64,000 nucleotides of DNA from Marinoscillum sp040218045 (lineage in GTDB: Bacteria > Bacteroidota > Bacteroidia > Cytophagales > Cyclobacteriaceae). The number at the start of each line of letters is the position of its first letter. The stretch's first letter is position 1. The notes under the pieces are model-generated. The model did not search any database and was not told the DNA's origin. It saw nothing but the letters and a program-made list of their open reading frames with translations. The stretch covers positions 1 to 64,000 of the forward strand of contig JAVJQA010000030.1 of the NCBI GenBank assembly GCA_040218045.1, read 5' to 3'. Made by a program: the position numbers and the translations under genes. This document shows positions 44,685 to 53,429 of this stretch, piece after piece.

Positions 44685-46958
44685 TTAGCTAATTGGGAAT
44701 GTGATCATAAACTTTGTTCCTTTTTTTGTCCCAGATTCTACCTGAACCTCCCCATTTAACTCCTCTATCAATGAATAAGTTATAAACAAGCCTAGTCCTG
44801 TACCTAGTCCCGGAGGTTTGGTGGTGAAGAACGGGTCTCCTATTTTACTGAGGTCTTCTTCAGGTATACCGACACCATTATCTGAAATCTCAATTCCAAT
44901 TGAATCATCGGAAATTGAAGTTTTTATCTTGATCATTCCATCAACTTCAATGGCCTGCTCGGCATTTTTTAGAATATTTAAAAAAACCTGGTGAAGTTTT
45001 CCTTCATTACCTTTGATGATTGGTGGTTGATTGCTGTACTCCTTTTCCACATTGACTCGTCCCTTCAGGTTTGCATTGAGGATTACGAGGCAATTATCAA
45101 CTACCTCATGCACATTGCATAATTCATCCATCGTCTTCACCTGTCGGCTAAAATGGCTTAAACTCTTTACGATGTTTCCAGCTCTGGTCACACCCTCTTC
45201 TATAATCTCAAAGAAAGGATCAATCTCCACCCAATTCAACTCATTTGAATCCAGAAGTTCTCTTTTCAAACCAGAACTACCATTTTGAATAAAGTTGAGT
45301 GGATTGTTGATCTCGTGACCAATTCCAGCAGCCAGTACACCCAGTGAAGCCATTTTTTCAGTTTGCACCAATTTCGCCTGGGTGTTCTTTAAGTCATCCA
45401 GGGCAACGGCCAACTCTTCATTGGAAGTACTTAATTCTTCGTTTTTTACCTGAAGTTCCCTAGTACGTTCTTCCACAAGACTTTCTAGTTTCTCCGCATA
45501 CTTTTCGAGTTCTTCTTGGGATCTACGAAGCTCAGTAACATCTTCAATAAATAAAGAAACCCCAGTGATTTCTTTATTATTATATATCGGGTTATACCGG
45601 GCCTGAAAGTATAGTACTTCTCCACCAATAGGGTATTCGGCAGTTTTTGCTATTTTTTTACCATTCAGAGCAATAAGCATTGATTCTGTGTATTGATTGA
45701 TGAATTCTGGCCTGATAAAATCTTGTAGTTTAGCTCCACTTTCAAGCTCTATTCCGTTACTAGCTAGCACATAGTTTTTGAAAGAAGTGTTAAACTCTAA
45801 CAAATTCAGTTCTTTATCAAATAAACCTATCAGTGAATTGGTGCTTTCAACGAGTGATTTTAAGTTGGCCTCACTTTCCCTCATTCTTTGCTCCGCCTGC
45901 CGCCTGCCAGTGATATCCAACAAAATCCCTTCAATAGACTCCAGGGATTCTCCATCATAAATCCCCTGTCCATACTCATCCACCCATACCCACTCATCTC
46001 TTATCTTATTTTTAATCCTATAAGTGACATGAAATGGCTTTTGTTGTTCCAAGGCAGTATCTACCGCGTCAAATATATAACTAGCATCGTCAGGATGATA
46101 TAGATCAACAAAACTTACCTTGCCATGAACAAAATCTTCCCATGTATGCCCAGTAAGTTCTTCTACTGCCTCATTGAGGTAAAGCATACTGTATTTTTCA
46201 TCATTTAGGCATAAATAAATTACTCCGGGAAAATTGTTTGCTATGCCTCGAAATCGTTCTTCACTTTGGCGGAGACGAATTTCTACTTCCTTGAGTTCAG
46301 ATACCTCCCTCGATCCGGATATAAGAGAAGTAACTCGACCAGAACTGTTCGTCACCGAATGGGTATAAGTGTCCAACCAGATATATTTTCCATCCTTTCT
46401 TCTATACCGATATTGGACATTACTCGGTTTATTGCCTTCCAGTATTTGCTCATGTGATGACTGCCTGATTCGATCTATATCATCCGGATGAAAATAATCA
46501 TAAGGATCGGTCCCTTTGAGTTCTTCAGGTCTATATCCCAAAATGGATAGGCTAGATGGCGATACATATTTGTAAATACCACTTGGTTCATGTGTACAAA
46601 TGAGTTCACCACTGATTTCAAAAAGATATTTGTAATGGGCTTCACTTTCTTTGGTACGTATCTCCTCTTCATCAAAGATATTTCCCAGAGTGCTACTTGA
46701 ATCTCTTTGGAGTGAAATAGACAGTCTATGACCATCAAAGTTGAAAGTAGTTGTTTCATCCAGCAAAACTACTATGCCCTCCTCTAGCTCCTGACCAACT
46801 CGCAATGGCGTTAGTTCATTGATAAAATCATTTAAGCTGAACACGTCACTCTGCTTAAGATTGTAAATCAGAACTGAATCTGCATTGTTGGCACCAACTA
46901 ACGTTGAACGGATAACGGACAGCGTAATTTTTTTAGCATCGAGAAAACTGGTGGTCAT
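44685..46958 (-). CDS. PAS-domain sensor histidine kinase, soluble
   Basis: 757 residues without membrane segments. An N-terminal ~90-residue region, then three PAS domains (about 105-230, 232-355 and 360-470), a coiled coil (about 470-520, EKYAEKLESLVEERTREL), the dimerisation domain with GIGHEINNPLNF (His about 546) and an ATPase domain with DNGVGIPEEDL and GTGLGLFITYSLIEEL. Bound flavin or haem is possible in the PAS domains but not visible. Divergent from the GH16 glucanase, with GATGTAGT repeats between them. Partner of the receiver protein downstream. Confidence 0.93.
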   Translation of the reverse strand: MTTSFLDAKKITLSVIRSTLVGANNADSVLIYNLKQSDVFSLNDFINELTPLRVGQELEEGIVVLLDETTTFNFDGHRLSISLQRDSSSTLGNIFDEEEIRTKESEAHYKYLFEISGELICTHEPSGIYKYVSPSSLSILGYRPEELKGTDPYDYFHPDDIDRIRQSSHEQILEGNKPSNVQYRYRRKDGKYIWLDTYTHSVTNSSGRVTSLISGSREVSELKEVEIRLRQSEERFRGIANNFPGVIYLCLNDEKYSMLYLNEAVEELTGHTWEDFVHGKVSFVDLYHPDDASYIFDAVDTALEQQKPFHVTYRIKNKIRDEWVWVDEYGQGIYDGESLESIEGILLDITGRRQAEQRMRESEANLKSLVESTNSLIGLFDKELNLLEFNTSFKNYVLASNGIELESGAKLQDFIRPEFINQYTESMLIALNGKKIAKTAEYPIGGEVLYFQARYNPIYNNKEITGVSLFIEDVTELRRSQEELEKYAEKLESLVEERTRELQVKNEELSTSNEELAVALDDLKNTQAKLVQTEKMASLGVLAAGIGHEINNPLNFIQNGSSGLKRELLDSNELNWVEIDPFFEIIEEGVTRAGNIVKSLSHFSRQVKTMDELCNVHEVVDNCLVILNANLKGRVNVEKEYSNQPPIIKGNEGKLHQVFLNILKNAEQAIEVDGMIKIKTSISDDSIGIEISDNGVGIPEEDLSKIGDPFFTTKPPGLGTGLGLFITYSLIEELNGEVQVESGTKKGTKFMITFPIS

Positions 46959-47092
46959 GAATCATTTGGTAAGTGATTGGCAGCCTTAAAATACTCAATT
47001 TTTTTCAGTCAACTGGCCATCAGTTGGCCAATTACTTCCATGTGCCTAAATGATTATGGTTAGAGTTATAGATAGGGTCTATAAGAACGTTT

Positions 47093-47134
47093 GATGTAAT
47101 AATGATGTAGTCCCTGGTGTAGTATTGATGTAGT
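47093..47134. promoter_or_regulatory. Four phased repeats of GATGTAGT
   Basis: GATGTAAT (47093), GATGTAGT (47104), GGTGTAGT (47116) and GATGTAGT (47127) begin 11, 12 and 11 bases apart, i.e. one DNA turn, so all four lie on the same face. They are in the 351-base gap between the kinase (minus strand) and GH16 (plus strand) genes, about 180 bases before the GH16 start. This is the pattern of a multi-site activator or repressor target. Nothing else stands out in the gap apart from CAACTGGCCATCAGTTGG near 47011. Confidence 0.5.
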
Positions 47135-47309
47135 TGATTTTTATGCTCTGATTATTTATTGAAATAATTTTAATGAATCCTAATTTCAATTTTCATCCAT
47201 TCAAAACTACAGCCTATGTAATAACCTTTTTTAATCATAATCGAAATACTCCACCCTGAATTTCGGTCGATCATTGCTGCCCATAATGGTTATGAAACCT
47301 TTAAACTCA

Positions 47310-48755
47310 ATGATGATGAATTACTCAACTATTAAAACTCAACTCAGCGTATGGCTGATTTTTACTCTATTAAGTCTAATCTCTTATACATCAGAAGCAC
47401 AATGGACACTAGTCTGGCAAGATGAATTCAATGGCAGCATTGGATCAGACTGGGTGTATGAAACTGGAACAGGCTCCGGTGGCTGGGGCAATAACGAACT
47501 GCAATACTACCGACAGCAGAATGCCACCGTCAACAATGGCCATCTCGTAATTACAGCAAAGCAGGAAAACTATGGTGGCATGAACTACACCTCTGCCCGA
47601 ATGAAAACCCAGGGTAAAAAATCCTGGAAATATGGCCGGATCGAAGCGCGTATTTCCATGCCGTCATTCTCTGGTGTCTGGCCTGCCTTTTGGATGTTAG
47701 GTAACAATATCACCTCTGTGGGGTGGCCTGCATGTGGGGAGATCGATATCATGGAGCATGTCAACACCGAACAATCCACTCACGGTACCATTCACTGGCA
47801 AGACCACAATGGCAACTATGCCAACTATGGTGGTAATACGGGAGTTAATATCACCCAATTCCATGTTTACTCTATCGAGTGGAATGATCAAAGTATCAAA
47901 TGGTTTCTGGATGGCAACCAATTCCATGAAGTAAATATTGCGAATGGAATCAATGGTACTTCTGAATTTCACAACAACTTCTTTATCATCCTCAACATGG
48001 CCATTGGAGGAAACTGGCCTGGCTTCAACATTAACAACGGAGCTCTTCCAGCAGAAATGCGTGTAGATTATGTGCGGGTTTACTCTGGCAGTGGTGGTGG
48101 AGGTGGTTTTTCGCAAACCATTCAGGCCGAAAACTATGCCATGATGTCTGGAGTGCAGACAGAAAACTGCGCTGAAGGTGGACAAAACGTAGGTTGGATC
48201 GATGCCAATGACTGGATGGTGTGGGACATCAACCTCCCATCTAATGGAAGCTACAACGTGGAATACCGGGTGGCAAGCCAAAATGGTGGTGGATCGCTGC
48301 AATTTGAAAAAGCAGGTGGAAGCCCTGTCTACGGTAGTCTTGGAGTACCCAACACCGGCGGATGGCAAAACTGGACCACTATCTCCCATACTGTAAATCT
48401 TAATGCTGGTCAGCAACAAATTGCTATTAAAGCATTATCAGGTGGTTGGAACATCAACTGGCTAAAGGTAAGTAGTGCAAGTGGATCGAGAAGTGCTGAT
48501 GACTTTTCATCGGCTAACTCAACAACCCCCGAGATTAAGATTTACCCGAACCCAGCGAGTGCTTTGCTCAACTTGAAAGGAGTGCAGGGCAAGCAGTCTT
48601 TTGCTATTTATGATCTTGGTGCCCAAAAAGTGCTGGAAGGATTTATTTCAGAAGAAGTCAATCAGAACAGTATTGACATCAGGGGATTAAAGCCCGGGGC
48701 CTATGTCATAAAGCTTCCAAACACCGAACAAAGCCTACGCTTTATTAAACGCTAA
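47310..48755 (+). CDS. GH16 beta-1,3-glucanase (laminarinase) with CBM6 and T9SS signal
   Basis: About 481 residues from the ATG at 47310; ATGs at 47316 and 47292 are alternatives. A signal peptide (ends YTSEAQ) is followed by a GH16 domain (about 30-260) with the catalytic motif GEIDIMEH (Glu144 nucleophile, Glu149 acid/base), then a Gly linker, a CBM6 domain (about 268-390) and a type A T9SS sorting domain (about 412-481, YPNPASALLNL to FIKR). It should cut beta-1,3-glucans such as laminarin at the cell surface. The next gene, a GH64 glucanase, carries a sister CBM6. Confidence 0.93.
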   Translation: MMMNYSTIKTQLSVWLIFTLLSLISYTSEAQWTLVWQDEFNGSIGSDWVYETGTGSGGWGNNELQYYRQQNATVNNGHLVITAKQENYGGMNYTSARMKTQGKKSWKYGRIEARISMPSFSGVWPAFWMLGNNITSVGWPACGEIDIMEHVNTEQSTHGTIHWQDHNGNYANYGGNTGVNITQFHVYSIEWNDQSIKWFLDGNQFHEVNIANGINGTSEFHNNFFIILNMAIGGNWPGFNINNGALPAEMRVDYVRVYSGSGGGGGFSQTIQAENYAMMSGVQTENCAEGGQNVGWIDANDWMVWDINLPSNGSYNVEYRVASQNGGGSLQFEKAGGSPVYGSLGVPNTGGWQNWTTISHTVNLNAGQQQIAIKALSGGWNINWLKVSSASGSRSADDFSSANSTTPEIKIYPNPASALLNLKGVQGKQSFAIYDLGAQKVLEGFISEEVNQNSIDIRGLKPGAYVIKLPNTEQSLRFIKR

Positions 48756-48765
48756 TTTTCAGAGA

Positions 48766-48832
48766 GGTTGTCTCAAAAGGTCTTAACAATTCTGAAACAA
48801 GTCCAGAATGACTCCAACCTTTTGAGATAGCC
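48766..48832. repeat. Palindromic intergenic repeat, family A, short copy
   Basis: GGTTGTCTCAAAAGGT (48766-48781) pairs with ACCTTTTGAGATAGCC (48817-48832) and encloses a hairpin TTCTGAAACAAGTCCAGAA. Compared with 1-124, about 57 inner bases are absent. It lies between the GH16 and GH64 genes, 11 bases after the GH16 stop, where the folded RNA could act as a terminator or stabiliser. Confidence 0.7.
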
Positions 48833-48861
48833 TTATTTTTCAAACTCAATTAAACTTTATT

Positions 48862-51030
48862 ATGAAAAACTACTCAACAGGTCTGTGGAAACAGACCACA
48901 AAATTCCTATTGCCATTATTCACCATGCTCATAATGAGTGCTATTCAGGCACAAACACTTCCCTATCACATCGATAACAACTCAGAATACGCTGACGATC
49001 AGGTCTATGTAGCCATTGTGGGCATCACTGGTGGTCATGTCTGGGTAGACCCGGTAAATGGGCAGGTACATCAAATGAGCCAGTCAGACAATACCGTTTC
49101 CGGTCCGGTAAATGGAGGAAACCAAGGGCCTGGCGAAAACGGGATGTATGCCAACTGTTTCAGAAAGCTCAGTGATATCCCCAATAATACGGTGAACATA
49201 CCTCAGATTGCCGGATGTCGCATATTCATTTCCTTCAACAGTCAGCTCTACCTGTATTTCTTTGGATACTCCGGGTCTCCAAGCGGTTACTCCGCTCCTA
49301 ATCTGGACAACCCAACAGATCCGAATCAGGGGATTAAGTTTGAGATTGTGGAGCTGACCTACAACCAGTACGGACTGTGGTGTAACACCACCCGTGTGGA
49401 CTCTTACCAATATCCCATGGGACTGGAAGTCTGGGGAGGTAACGGATTTTACAAAAAGGTAGGCGAACTCAAAACCCATCAGCAGATTCTTAATGAATGG
49501 TCAGCTACAGCCCCTTCTGAGTTTGCAGGTCTTTTGGATCAGAGTACCACTACGATTCATTTTCCCACAAAATCGTCTACATTTCCACTGAGCCTGATCC
49601 AGAACTATATCGATCAGATATGGTCTAAATATTCGTCTCAGCAGCTGGTATTCAACTCTGGAGATGCAGGAACCTGGCGTGGTAGTGTTTCGGGCAACAA
49701 TTTTGTATTTACCCGGGATAGTGATGGTCAGGTGGCCACTATTCCAGGAAAGCCTACCACTGAAATGGCCATGGAAGCCAGTGGGGTAATGGCCCAGGGA
49801 GCCCAATGGGATTTGGTGGTACAGGCCCAAATAGCAGCAGCCATCAACCGCCATGCAATCAACTTGAACCTCGGTTCAGGTGCTATGCAGGATTTCAGCA
49901 TTGAAGGAAATTACTACCAAACCTGGCCATACAACTGGTATGCGAAATTCTGGCACAGATCAGATATCTCTTATCAAAGCCAGACTTACGCGTTCTCCTT
50001 TGATGATGTGTTTGATCAATCCGCCACCATTCACACCCCAAGCCCTACCAATATCAACATTACCATTGGTGGATTTCCCGGAGGTAGCTCTGGAGGTGTA
50101 GCCACACTCTTCCAGCATTGTAATTACGGCGGTTATTCAGCTGCTCTCAGTGAAGGCAGCTACAACCTCGGCCAGCTACAGGCGCTGGGTATAGCTAATG
50201 ATGATATCTCCTCTATCCAGATCCAAAGCGGTTACCAGATGACCATGTATCAGCATGACAATTTCACTGGAAATACGGTAGTTAAAACAAGTGATGATGC
50301 CTGCCTGGTAGATGATGGTTTCAATGATGATATTAGTTCACTGGTAGTCTCGGCGGTGAGCTCTGGCTGGTCGCAGCAAATAGAAGCCGAGGATTTTGCT
50401 GTTCAATCGGGTGTGCAGACGGAAGCCTGTACTGAAGGTGGTTTAAATGTTGGCTGGATTGATGCCATTGACTGGATGGTGTGGGATGTCAACATTCCTT
50501 CATCCGGTAGTTACACGGTAGAGTATCGGGTAGCTAGTCCTAATGGCACTGGCAATATTCAGCTGGAAAACGCTGGCGGAAGTCCAGTGTACGGAACCAG
50601 ATCAGTACCTAATACAGGTGGTTGGCAAAATTGGACAACGGTCAATCATACGGTCTCCCTGAGTGGTGGTCAGCAACAGTTGGCGATCAAGGCTCTGGCA
50701 GGAGGTTGGAATATCAATTGGATCAGAATTTCCAGCAATAGTGGTTCTCGCGTGTCCGATTCTCCTGAAGCACCTCAAGACCTGGCTAATCAGGATATCC
50801 TGGTTTATCCCAACCCGGTGATCGATCAACTCAACCTGCAACTGAATGAGGATGATGAATTGCTCAGCTTGCAACTCTTAGATGTATCAGGCAAGTCTAT
50901 AAACAGCTGGTCAGGCCGTGATCTGGATAATCATCAATCACTTGATCTATCTCACTTAAAACAAGGTCACTATTTTCTGAGTGTCAAATCTTTAAGGGGC
51001 CGAAAAACCGTACGTATTATCAAGAGATAA
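48862..51030 (+). CDS. GH64 beta-1,3-glucanase with crystallin-like, CBM6 and T9SS domains
   Basis: 722 residues. Signal peptide (about 1-31), a GH64 domain (about 33-400) with VELTYN (Glu164) and TTRVDSYQYP (Asp180), 16 residues apart like the catalytic Glu/Asp pair of known GH64 laminaripentaose-producing enzymes. A beta/gamma-crystallin-like domain follows (about 412-500, LFQHCNYGGYSAALSEG), then CBM6 (about 502-630) and a type A T9SS domain (about 650-722). GH64 enzymes release laminaripentaose from beta-1,3-glucans. The crystallin-like domain is unusual in such an enzyme. Pairs with GH16 upstream, though family A repeats divide them. Confidence 0.92.
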   Translation: MKNYSTGLWKQTTKFLLPLFTMLIMSAIQAQTLPYHIDNNSEYADDQVYVAIVGITGGHVWVDPVNGQVHQMSQSDNTVSGPVNGGNQGPGENGMYANCFRKLSDIPNNTVNIPQIAGCRIFISFNSQLYLYFFGYSGSPSGYSAPNLDNPTDPNQGIKFEIVELTYNQYGLWCNTTRVDSYQYPMGLEVWGGNGFYKKVGELKTHQQILNEWSATAPSEFAGLLDQSTTTIHFPTKSSTFPLSLIQNYIDQIWSKYSSQQLVFNSGDAGTWRGSVSGNNFVFTRDSDGQVATIPGKPTTEMAMEASGVMAQGAQWDLVVQAQIAAAINRHAINLNLGSGAMQDFSIEGNYYQTWPYNWYAKFWHRSDISYQSQTYAFSFDDVFDQSATIHTPSPTNINITIGGFPGGSSGGVATLFQHCNYGGYSAALSEGSYNLGQLQALGIANDDISSIQIQSGYQMTMYQHDNFTGNTVVKTSDDACLVDDGFNDDISSLVVSAVSSGWSQQIEAEDFAVQSGVQTEACTEGGLNVGWIDAIDWMVWDVNIPSSGSYTVEYRVASPNGTGNIQLENAGGSPVYGTRSVPNTGGWQNWTTVNHTVSLSGGQQQLAIKALAGGWNINWIRISSNSGSRVSDSPEAPQDLANQDILVYPNPVIDQLNLQLNEDDELLSLQLLDVSGKSINSWSGRDLDNHQSLDLSHLKQGHYFLSVKSLRGRKTVRIIKR

Positions 51031-51639
51031 TCAATCGACAATTGTTCTAAAAGTAAGGTTCACTCTCGCTGAGTGGACCTTTTTTGTGGGAGGTAATCTA
51101 TGCAGCCAGTGAGTTTGTGTGGTTCCCTTCATGACCAGCAAGCTACCATGCTCCAGAATGATTGATGTTGTTTCCTTAGTGGTTCTGTGTTTGAATGCAA
51201 ACTTTCGCTCAGCACCGAAGCTGAATGAAGCAATCGCGCCATTCTCTTTCAAATCACGTTCCTCATCTCTGTGCCAGGCCATGCCTTCCGAGCCGTCATG
51301 ATAGAGATTAAGCAAACAGGAGTTATAAGATTCTTCCGTCTCCTTTTCAGCAAGTTCCTTGAGTTTTATCAGACCTTCAGTCCATGGCAAAGCTGTCTTG
51401 GTATTGTTTGAATAGGTGTATTCAAATGGTTTATCACCATACCATGCTACTTTCCTGCGGGTTTCAATTCGTTTACCAAAAATGATCGAAACATCCCGTT
51501 CCCATAATATTGAATCAAGTAGATTCTCTTGCCTTTGGTTTGCTTCCGCTATTGACATCACCCGGCCGTAATAGTTCACCTCTCCATCGTAAGGAAGTAG
51601 ATTATGATTGGGGTCAATTAATTTCTCAAAGAGTTCCAT
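51031..51639 (-). CDS. alkB: AlkB-type Fe(II)/2-oxoglutarate DNA repair dioxygenase
   Basis: About 202 residues from the ATG at 51639 (a longer start at 51672 overlaps the upstream gene further). The HxD motif is in AWHRDEE, the distal His in THWLHRLPP, and the 2-oxoglutarate-binding Arg in RVNLTFR. It removes methyl groups from 1-methyladenine and 3-methylcytosine oxidatively. It follows the Ada zinc-domain protein with a 22-base overlap. Its last codons overlap the plus-strand hairpin at 51055-51085. Confidence 0.92.
   Translation of the reverse strand: MELFEKLIDPNHNLLPYDGEVNYYGRVMSIAEANQRQENLLDSILWERDVSIIFGKRIETRRKVAWYGDKPFEYTYSNNTKTALPWTEGLIKLKELAEKETEESYNSCLLNLYHDGSEGMAWHRDEERDLKENGAIASFSFGAERKFAFKHRTTKETTSIILEHGSLLVMKGTTQTHWLHRLPPTKKVHSARVNLTFRTIVD
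51055..51085 (+). terminator. Terminator of the GH64 gene inside the alkB coding end
   Basis: AAGGTTCACT (51055-51064) pairs with AGTGGACCTT (51072-51081) with one mismatch (G-U), followed by TTTTTT on the plus strand. It lies 25 bases after the GH64 stop, while the minus strand here encodes the conserved RVNLTFR motif of AlkB. Confidence 0.6.
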
Positions 51640-51863
51640 AGTTGATATTGATTGCTCATACAGTGGCCACAAGGTCTAAAACCAGCTTCAATTGCCAAGG
51701 TTTCTGTTGTGAAAAAGACCCTGTTTTCCAGCCTTATTCTTTTACCTGACTTGCAACTCAGCAAGCCATAGATTCTCAGTGTTTTATTTCCAGCGAACTG
51801 AACTTCACCTGCACGAATTTTTCTTAACAGTAATGAGGAGTCCAAACTTGAATGTGCTAACAT
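51618..51863 (-). CDS. Ada zinc-binding domain protein (stand-alone)
   Basis: 81 residues matching the metal-binding N-terminal domain of Ada: zinc-site Cys in LLSCKSGKR, and AGFRPCGHC at the end of the domain. In E. coli this domain repairs methyl phosphotriesters in DNA by taking the methyl group on a Cys and so switches on the response. Here it is a separate gene between the AraC/MGMT protein (7-base overlap) and AlkB. One of the usual four Cys is not in the expected place, so metal binding should be checked. Confidence 0.85.
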   Translation of the reverse strand: MLAHSSLDSSLLLRKIRAGEVQFAGNKTLRIYGLLSCKSGKRIRLENRVFFTTETLAIEAGFRPCGHCMSNQYQLWNSLRN

Positions 51864-52711
51864 GAAGCCGACTTCACTCCTTCCCAGCCAAGTATGGCAT
51901 GCTTACGCGTGGATCCCCACATGTAACCTCCAAAGTGCCCGGTGGACTGAATCACACGATGACAAGGTATGACCAGAGCAATGGGATTAGACCCAATTGC
52001 TGTACCCACTGCTCTTGAAGCTTTTGGACTTTCAATGTGGTGGGCTATTTGACCATAAGTAGCCATATGACCCGTAGGTATTCGCAAGAGAGCTTCCCAT
52101 ACTTTCAGCTGAAACGGGGTTCCCGAAAGGTGCAATTTGATTACCTCTGGTTGCTCCCAGTCCAGTTGAAAGAACCTGCTGATCTTTTCATGATGTTCGC
52201 TCATTCCCTGAATCAATTGAGCATTAGGAAACCTTAACCTTAAGCCTTCAAGACCTTCAGTTTTGTTTTCACAAAAGGCTACATAACAAACTCCCTTCTC
52301 TGTACTGGCTGCAATAATTTCTCCGAAGACTGTATCTGAATAACCATAGGTAATAATCAGTTCCTTGCCTCCATTCTTGTATACTCCTGGAGTCATTCCT
52401 TCCACAGTCACAAACAAATCGTGCAGTCTGCCTGTACCTGACAAGCCAGTTTCATAGGCCGCATTAAACAATGTAGATCCCGAAGTTTTCAAAACTCGTT
52501 TGGCATGCTGAAGACTTAAGTATTGCATGAATTTTTTCGGGCTCACTCCCACCCATTCAGTAAACAAGCGTTGAAAATGAAAAGAACTCAAACTAGCCGA
52601 ACCAGCAAGTTCGTCAAGAGTGGGTTGCTGCTTGAAGCTATTCTGAATGTACTCTATAGCTTCTGCTATTCGGTTGTAATTGATCTCTTCCTGGGTTGTC
52701 ATGTTATTCAT
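51857..52711 (-). CDS. AraC-type HTH plus O6-methylguanine-DNA methyltransferase
   Basis: 284 residues. The AraC-type helix-turn-helix domain spans about 10-105 (LDELAGSASLSSFHFQRLF, VSPKKFMQYLSLQHAKRVL). The methyltransferase domain (about 125-280) has the active-site motif IPCHRVI, and the surrounding GTAIGSNPIALV and HFGGY. This is Ada without its N-terminal zinc domain, which is encoded next door. It returns O6-methylguanine to guanine and probably controls the operon. The start codon ATG at 52711; ATG at 52702 is also possible. Confidence 0.93.
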   Translation of the reverse strand: MNNMTTQEEINYNRIAEAIEYIQNSFKQQPTLDELAGSASLSSFHFQRLFTEWVGVSPKKFMQYLSLQHAKRVLKTSGSTLFNAAYETGLSGTGRLHDLFVTVEGMTPGVYKNGGKELIITYGYSDTVFGEIIAASTEKGVCYVAFCENKTEGLEGLRLRFPNAQLIQGMSEHHEKISRFFQLDWEQPEVIKLHLSGTPFQLKVWEALLRIPTGHMATYGQIAHHIESPKASRAVGTAIGSNPIALVIPCHRVIQSTGHFGGYMWGSTRKHAILGWEGVKSASC

Positions 52712-52865
52712 TCTTGATTCAAAAATAGGTGAACCACTTTTTACCTAAAACCCGAATCTTGCTATTGTTTATAGACCCGGTTATCTCATGCCTGATAATT
52801 TATTTTCCAATAAACTGTATCTTTTTGCCTCTCCAGTCATTATGGCTTTATAATTGACTTAAAAA

Positions 52866-53429
52866 TTGGAGATAGCAGGTACATATCTAGAAAAAATTCA
52901 AGTGGACTTAACTGAAGTAGTCGAGATAAATTCAGCAAAAGAGAACCCTAAAAATTTTAGACCTCTTTACGAACGATATTTTCGCCGGATATTCCTCTTC
53001 ATCCTTCATCGCGTATCTGACCGATCGCTGGCCAATGACATTACCTCACAGGTATTCCTGAATGCCCTTTCCAACATTCACAAATACTCACATCAGGGCC
53101 TGCCTTTTTCTTCATGGCTTTTTAGAATAGCCATCAATGAGTGCAATGGGCATTTCAAGCAAAAATCGATTGAATATACAGTGATTTTAGATCACACCAA
53201 TTTTAATCATATCGCAGAAGAGATGGACTTATCTGATGAGGATAGGGATCACCTCAGTACCGCGCTTCAAGCACTCAGTTTTGAAGATCTGGAACTCATC
53301 GAGCTTCGATTCTTTGAGGAGATGAGGTTTCAGGAAATCGCGGATATCAAAGAGATCACAGAAAACAATGCAAAAGTCAGATTGTACCGGGCATTGGACA
53401 AGCTTAGAAAAAAAATGAATATCAAGTGA
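52866..53429 (+). CDS. ECF-type RNA polymerase sigma factor
   Basis: 187 residues starting with TTG; no better start is visible in frame. Region 2 lies at about 30-100 (PLYERYFRRIFLFILHRV, DRSLANDITSQVFLNAL, FSSWLFRIAINEC) and region 4 at about 130-185 (LSFEDLELIELRFFEEMRFQEIA, NAKVRLYRALDKLRKKM). First gene of a four-gene operon that ends with the PorP/SprF-OmpA gene. Its stop overlaps the start of the next gene (GTGA). It most likely directs transcription of this operon or other surface genes. Confidence 0.92.
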   Translation: MEIAGTYLEKIQVDLTEVVEINSAKENPKNFRPLYERYFRRIFLFILHRVSDRSLANDITSQVFLNALSNIHKYSHQGLPFSSWLFRIAINECNGHFKQKSIEYTVILDHTNFNHIAEEMDLSDEDRDHLSTALQALSFEDLELIELRFFEEMRFQEIADIKEITENNAKVRLYRALDKLRKKMNIK

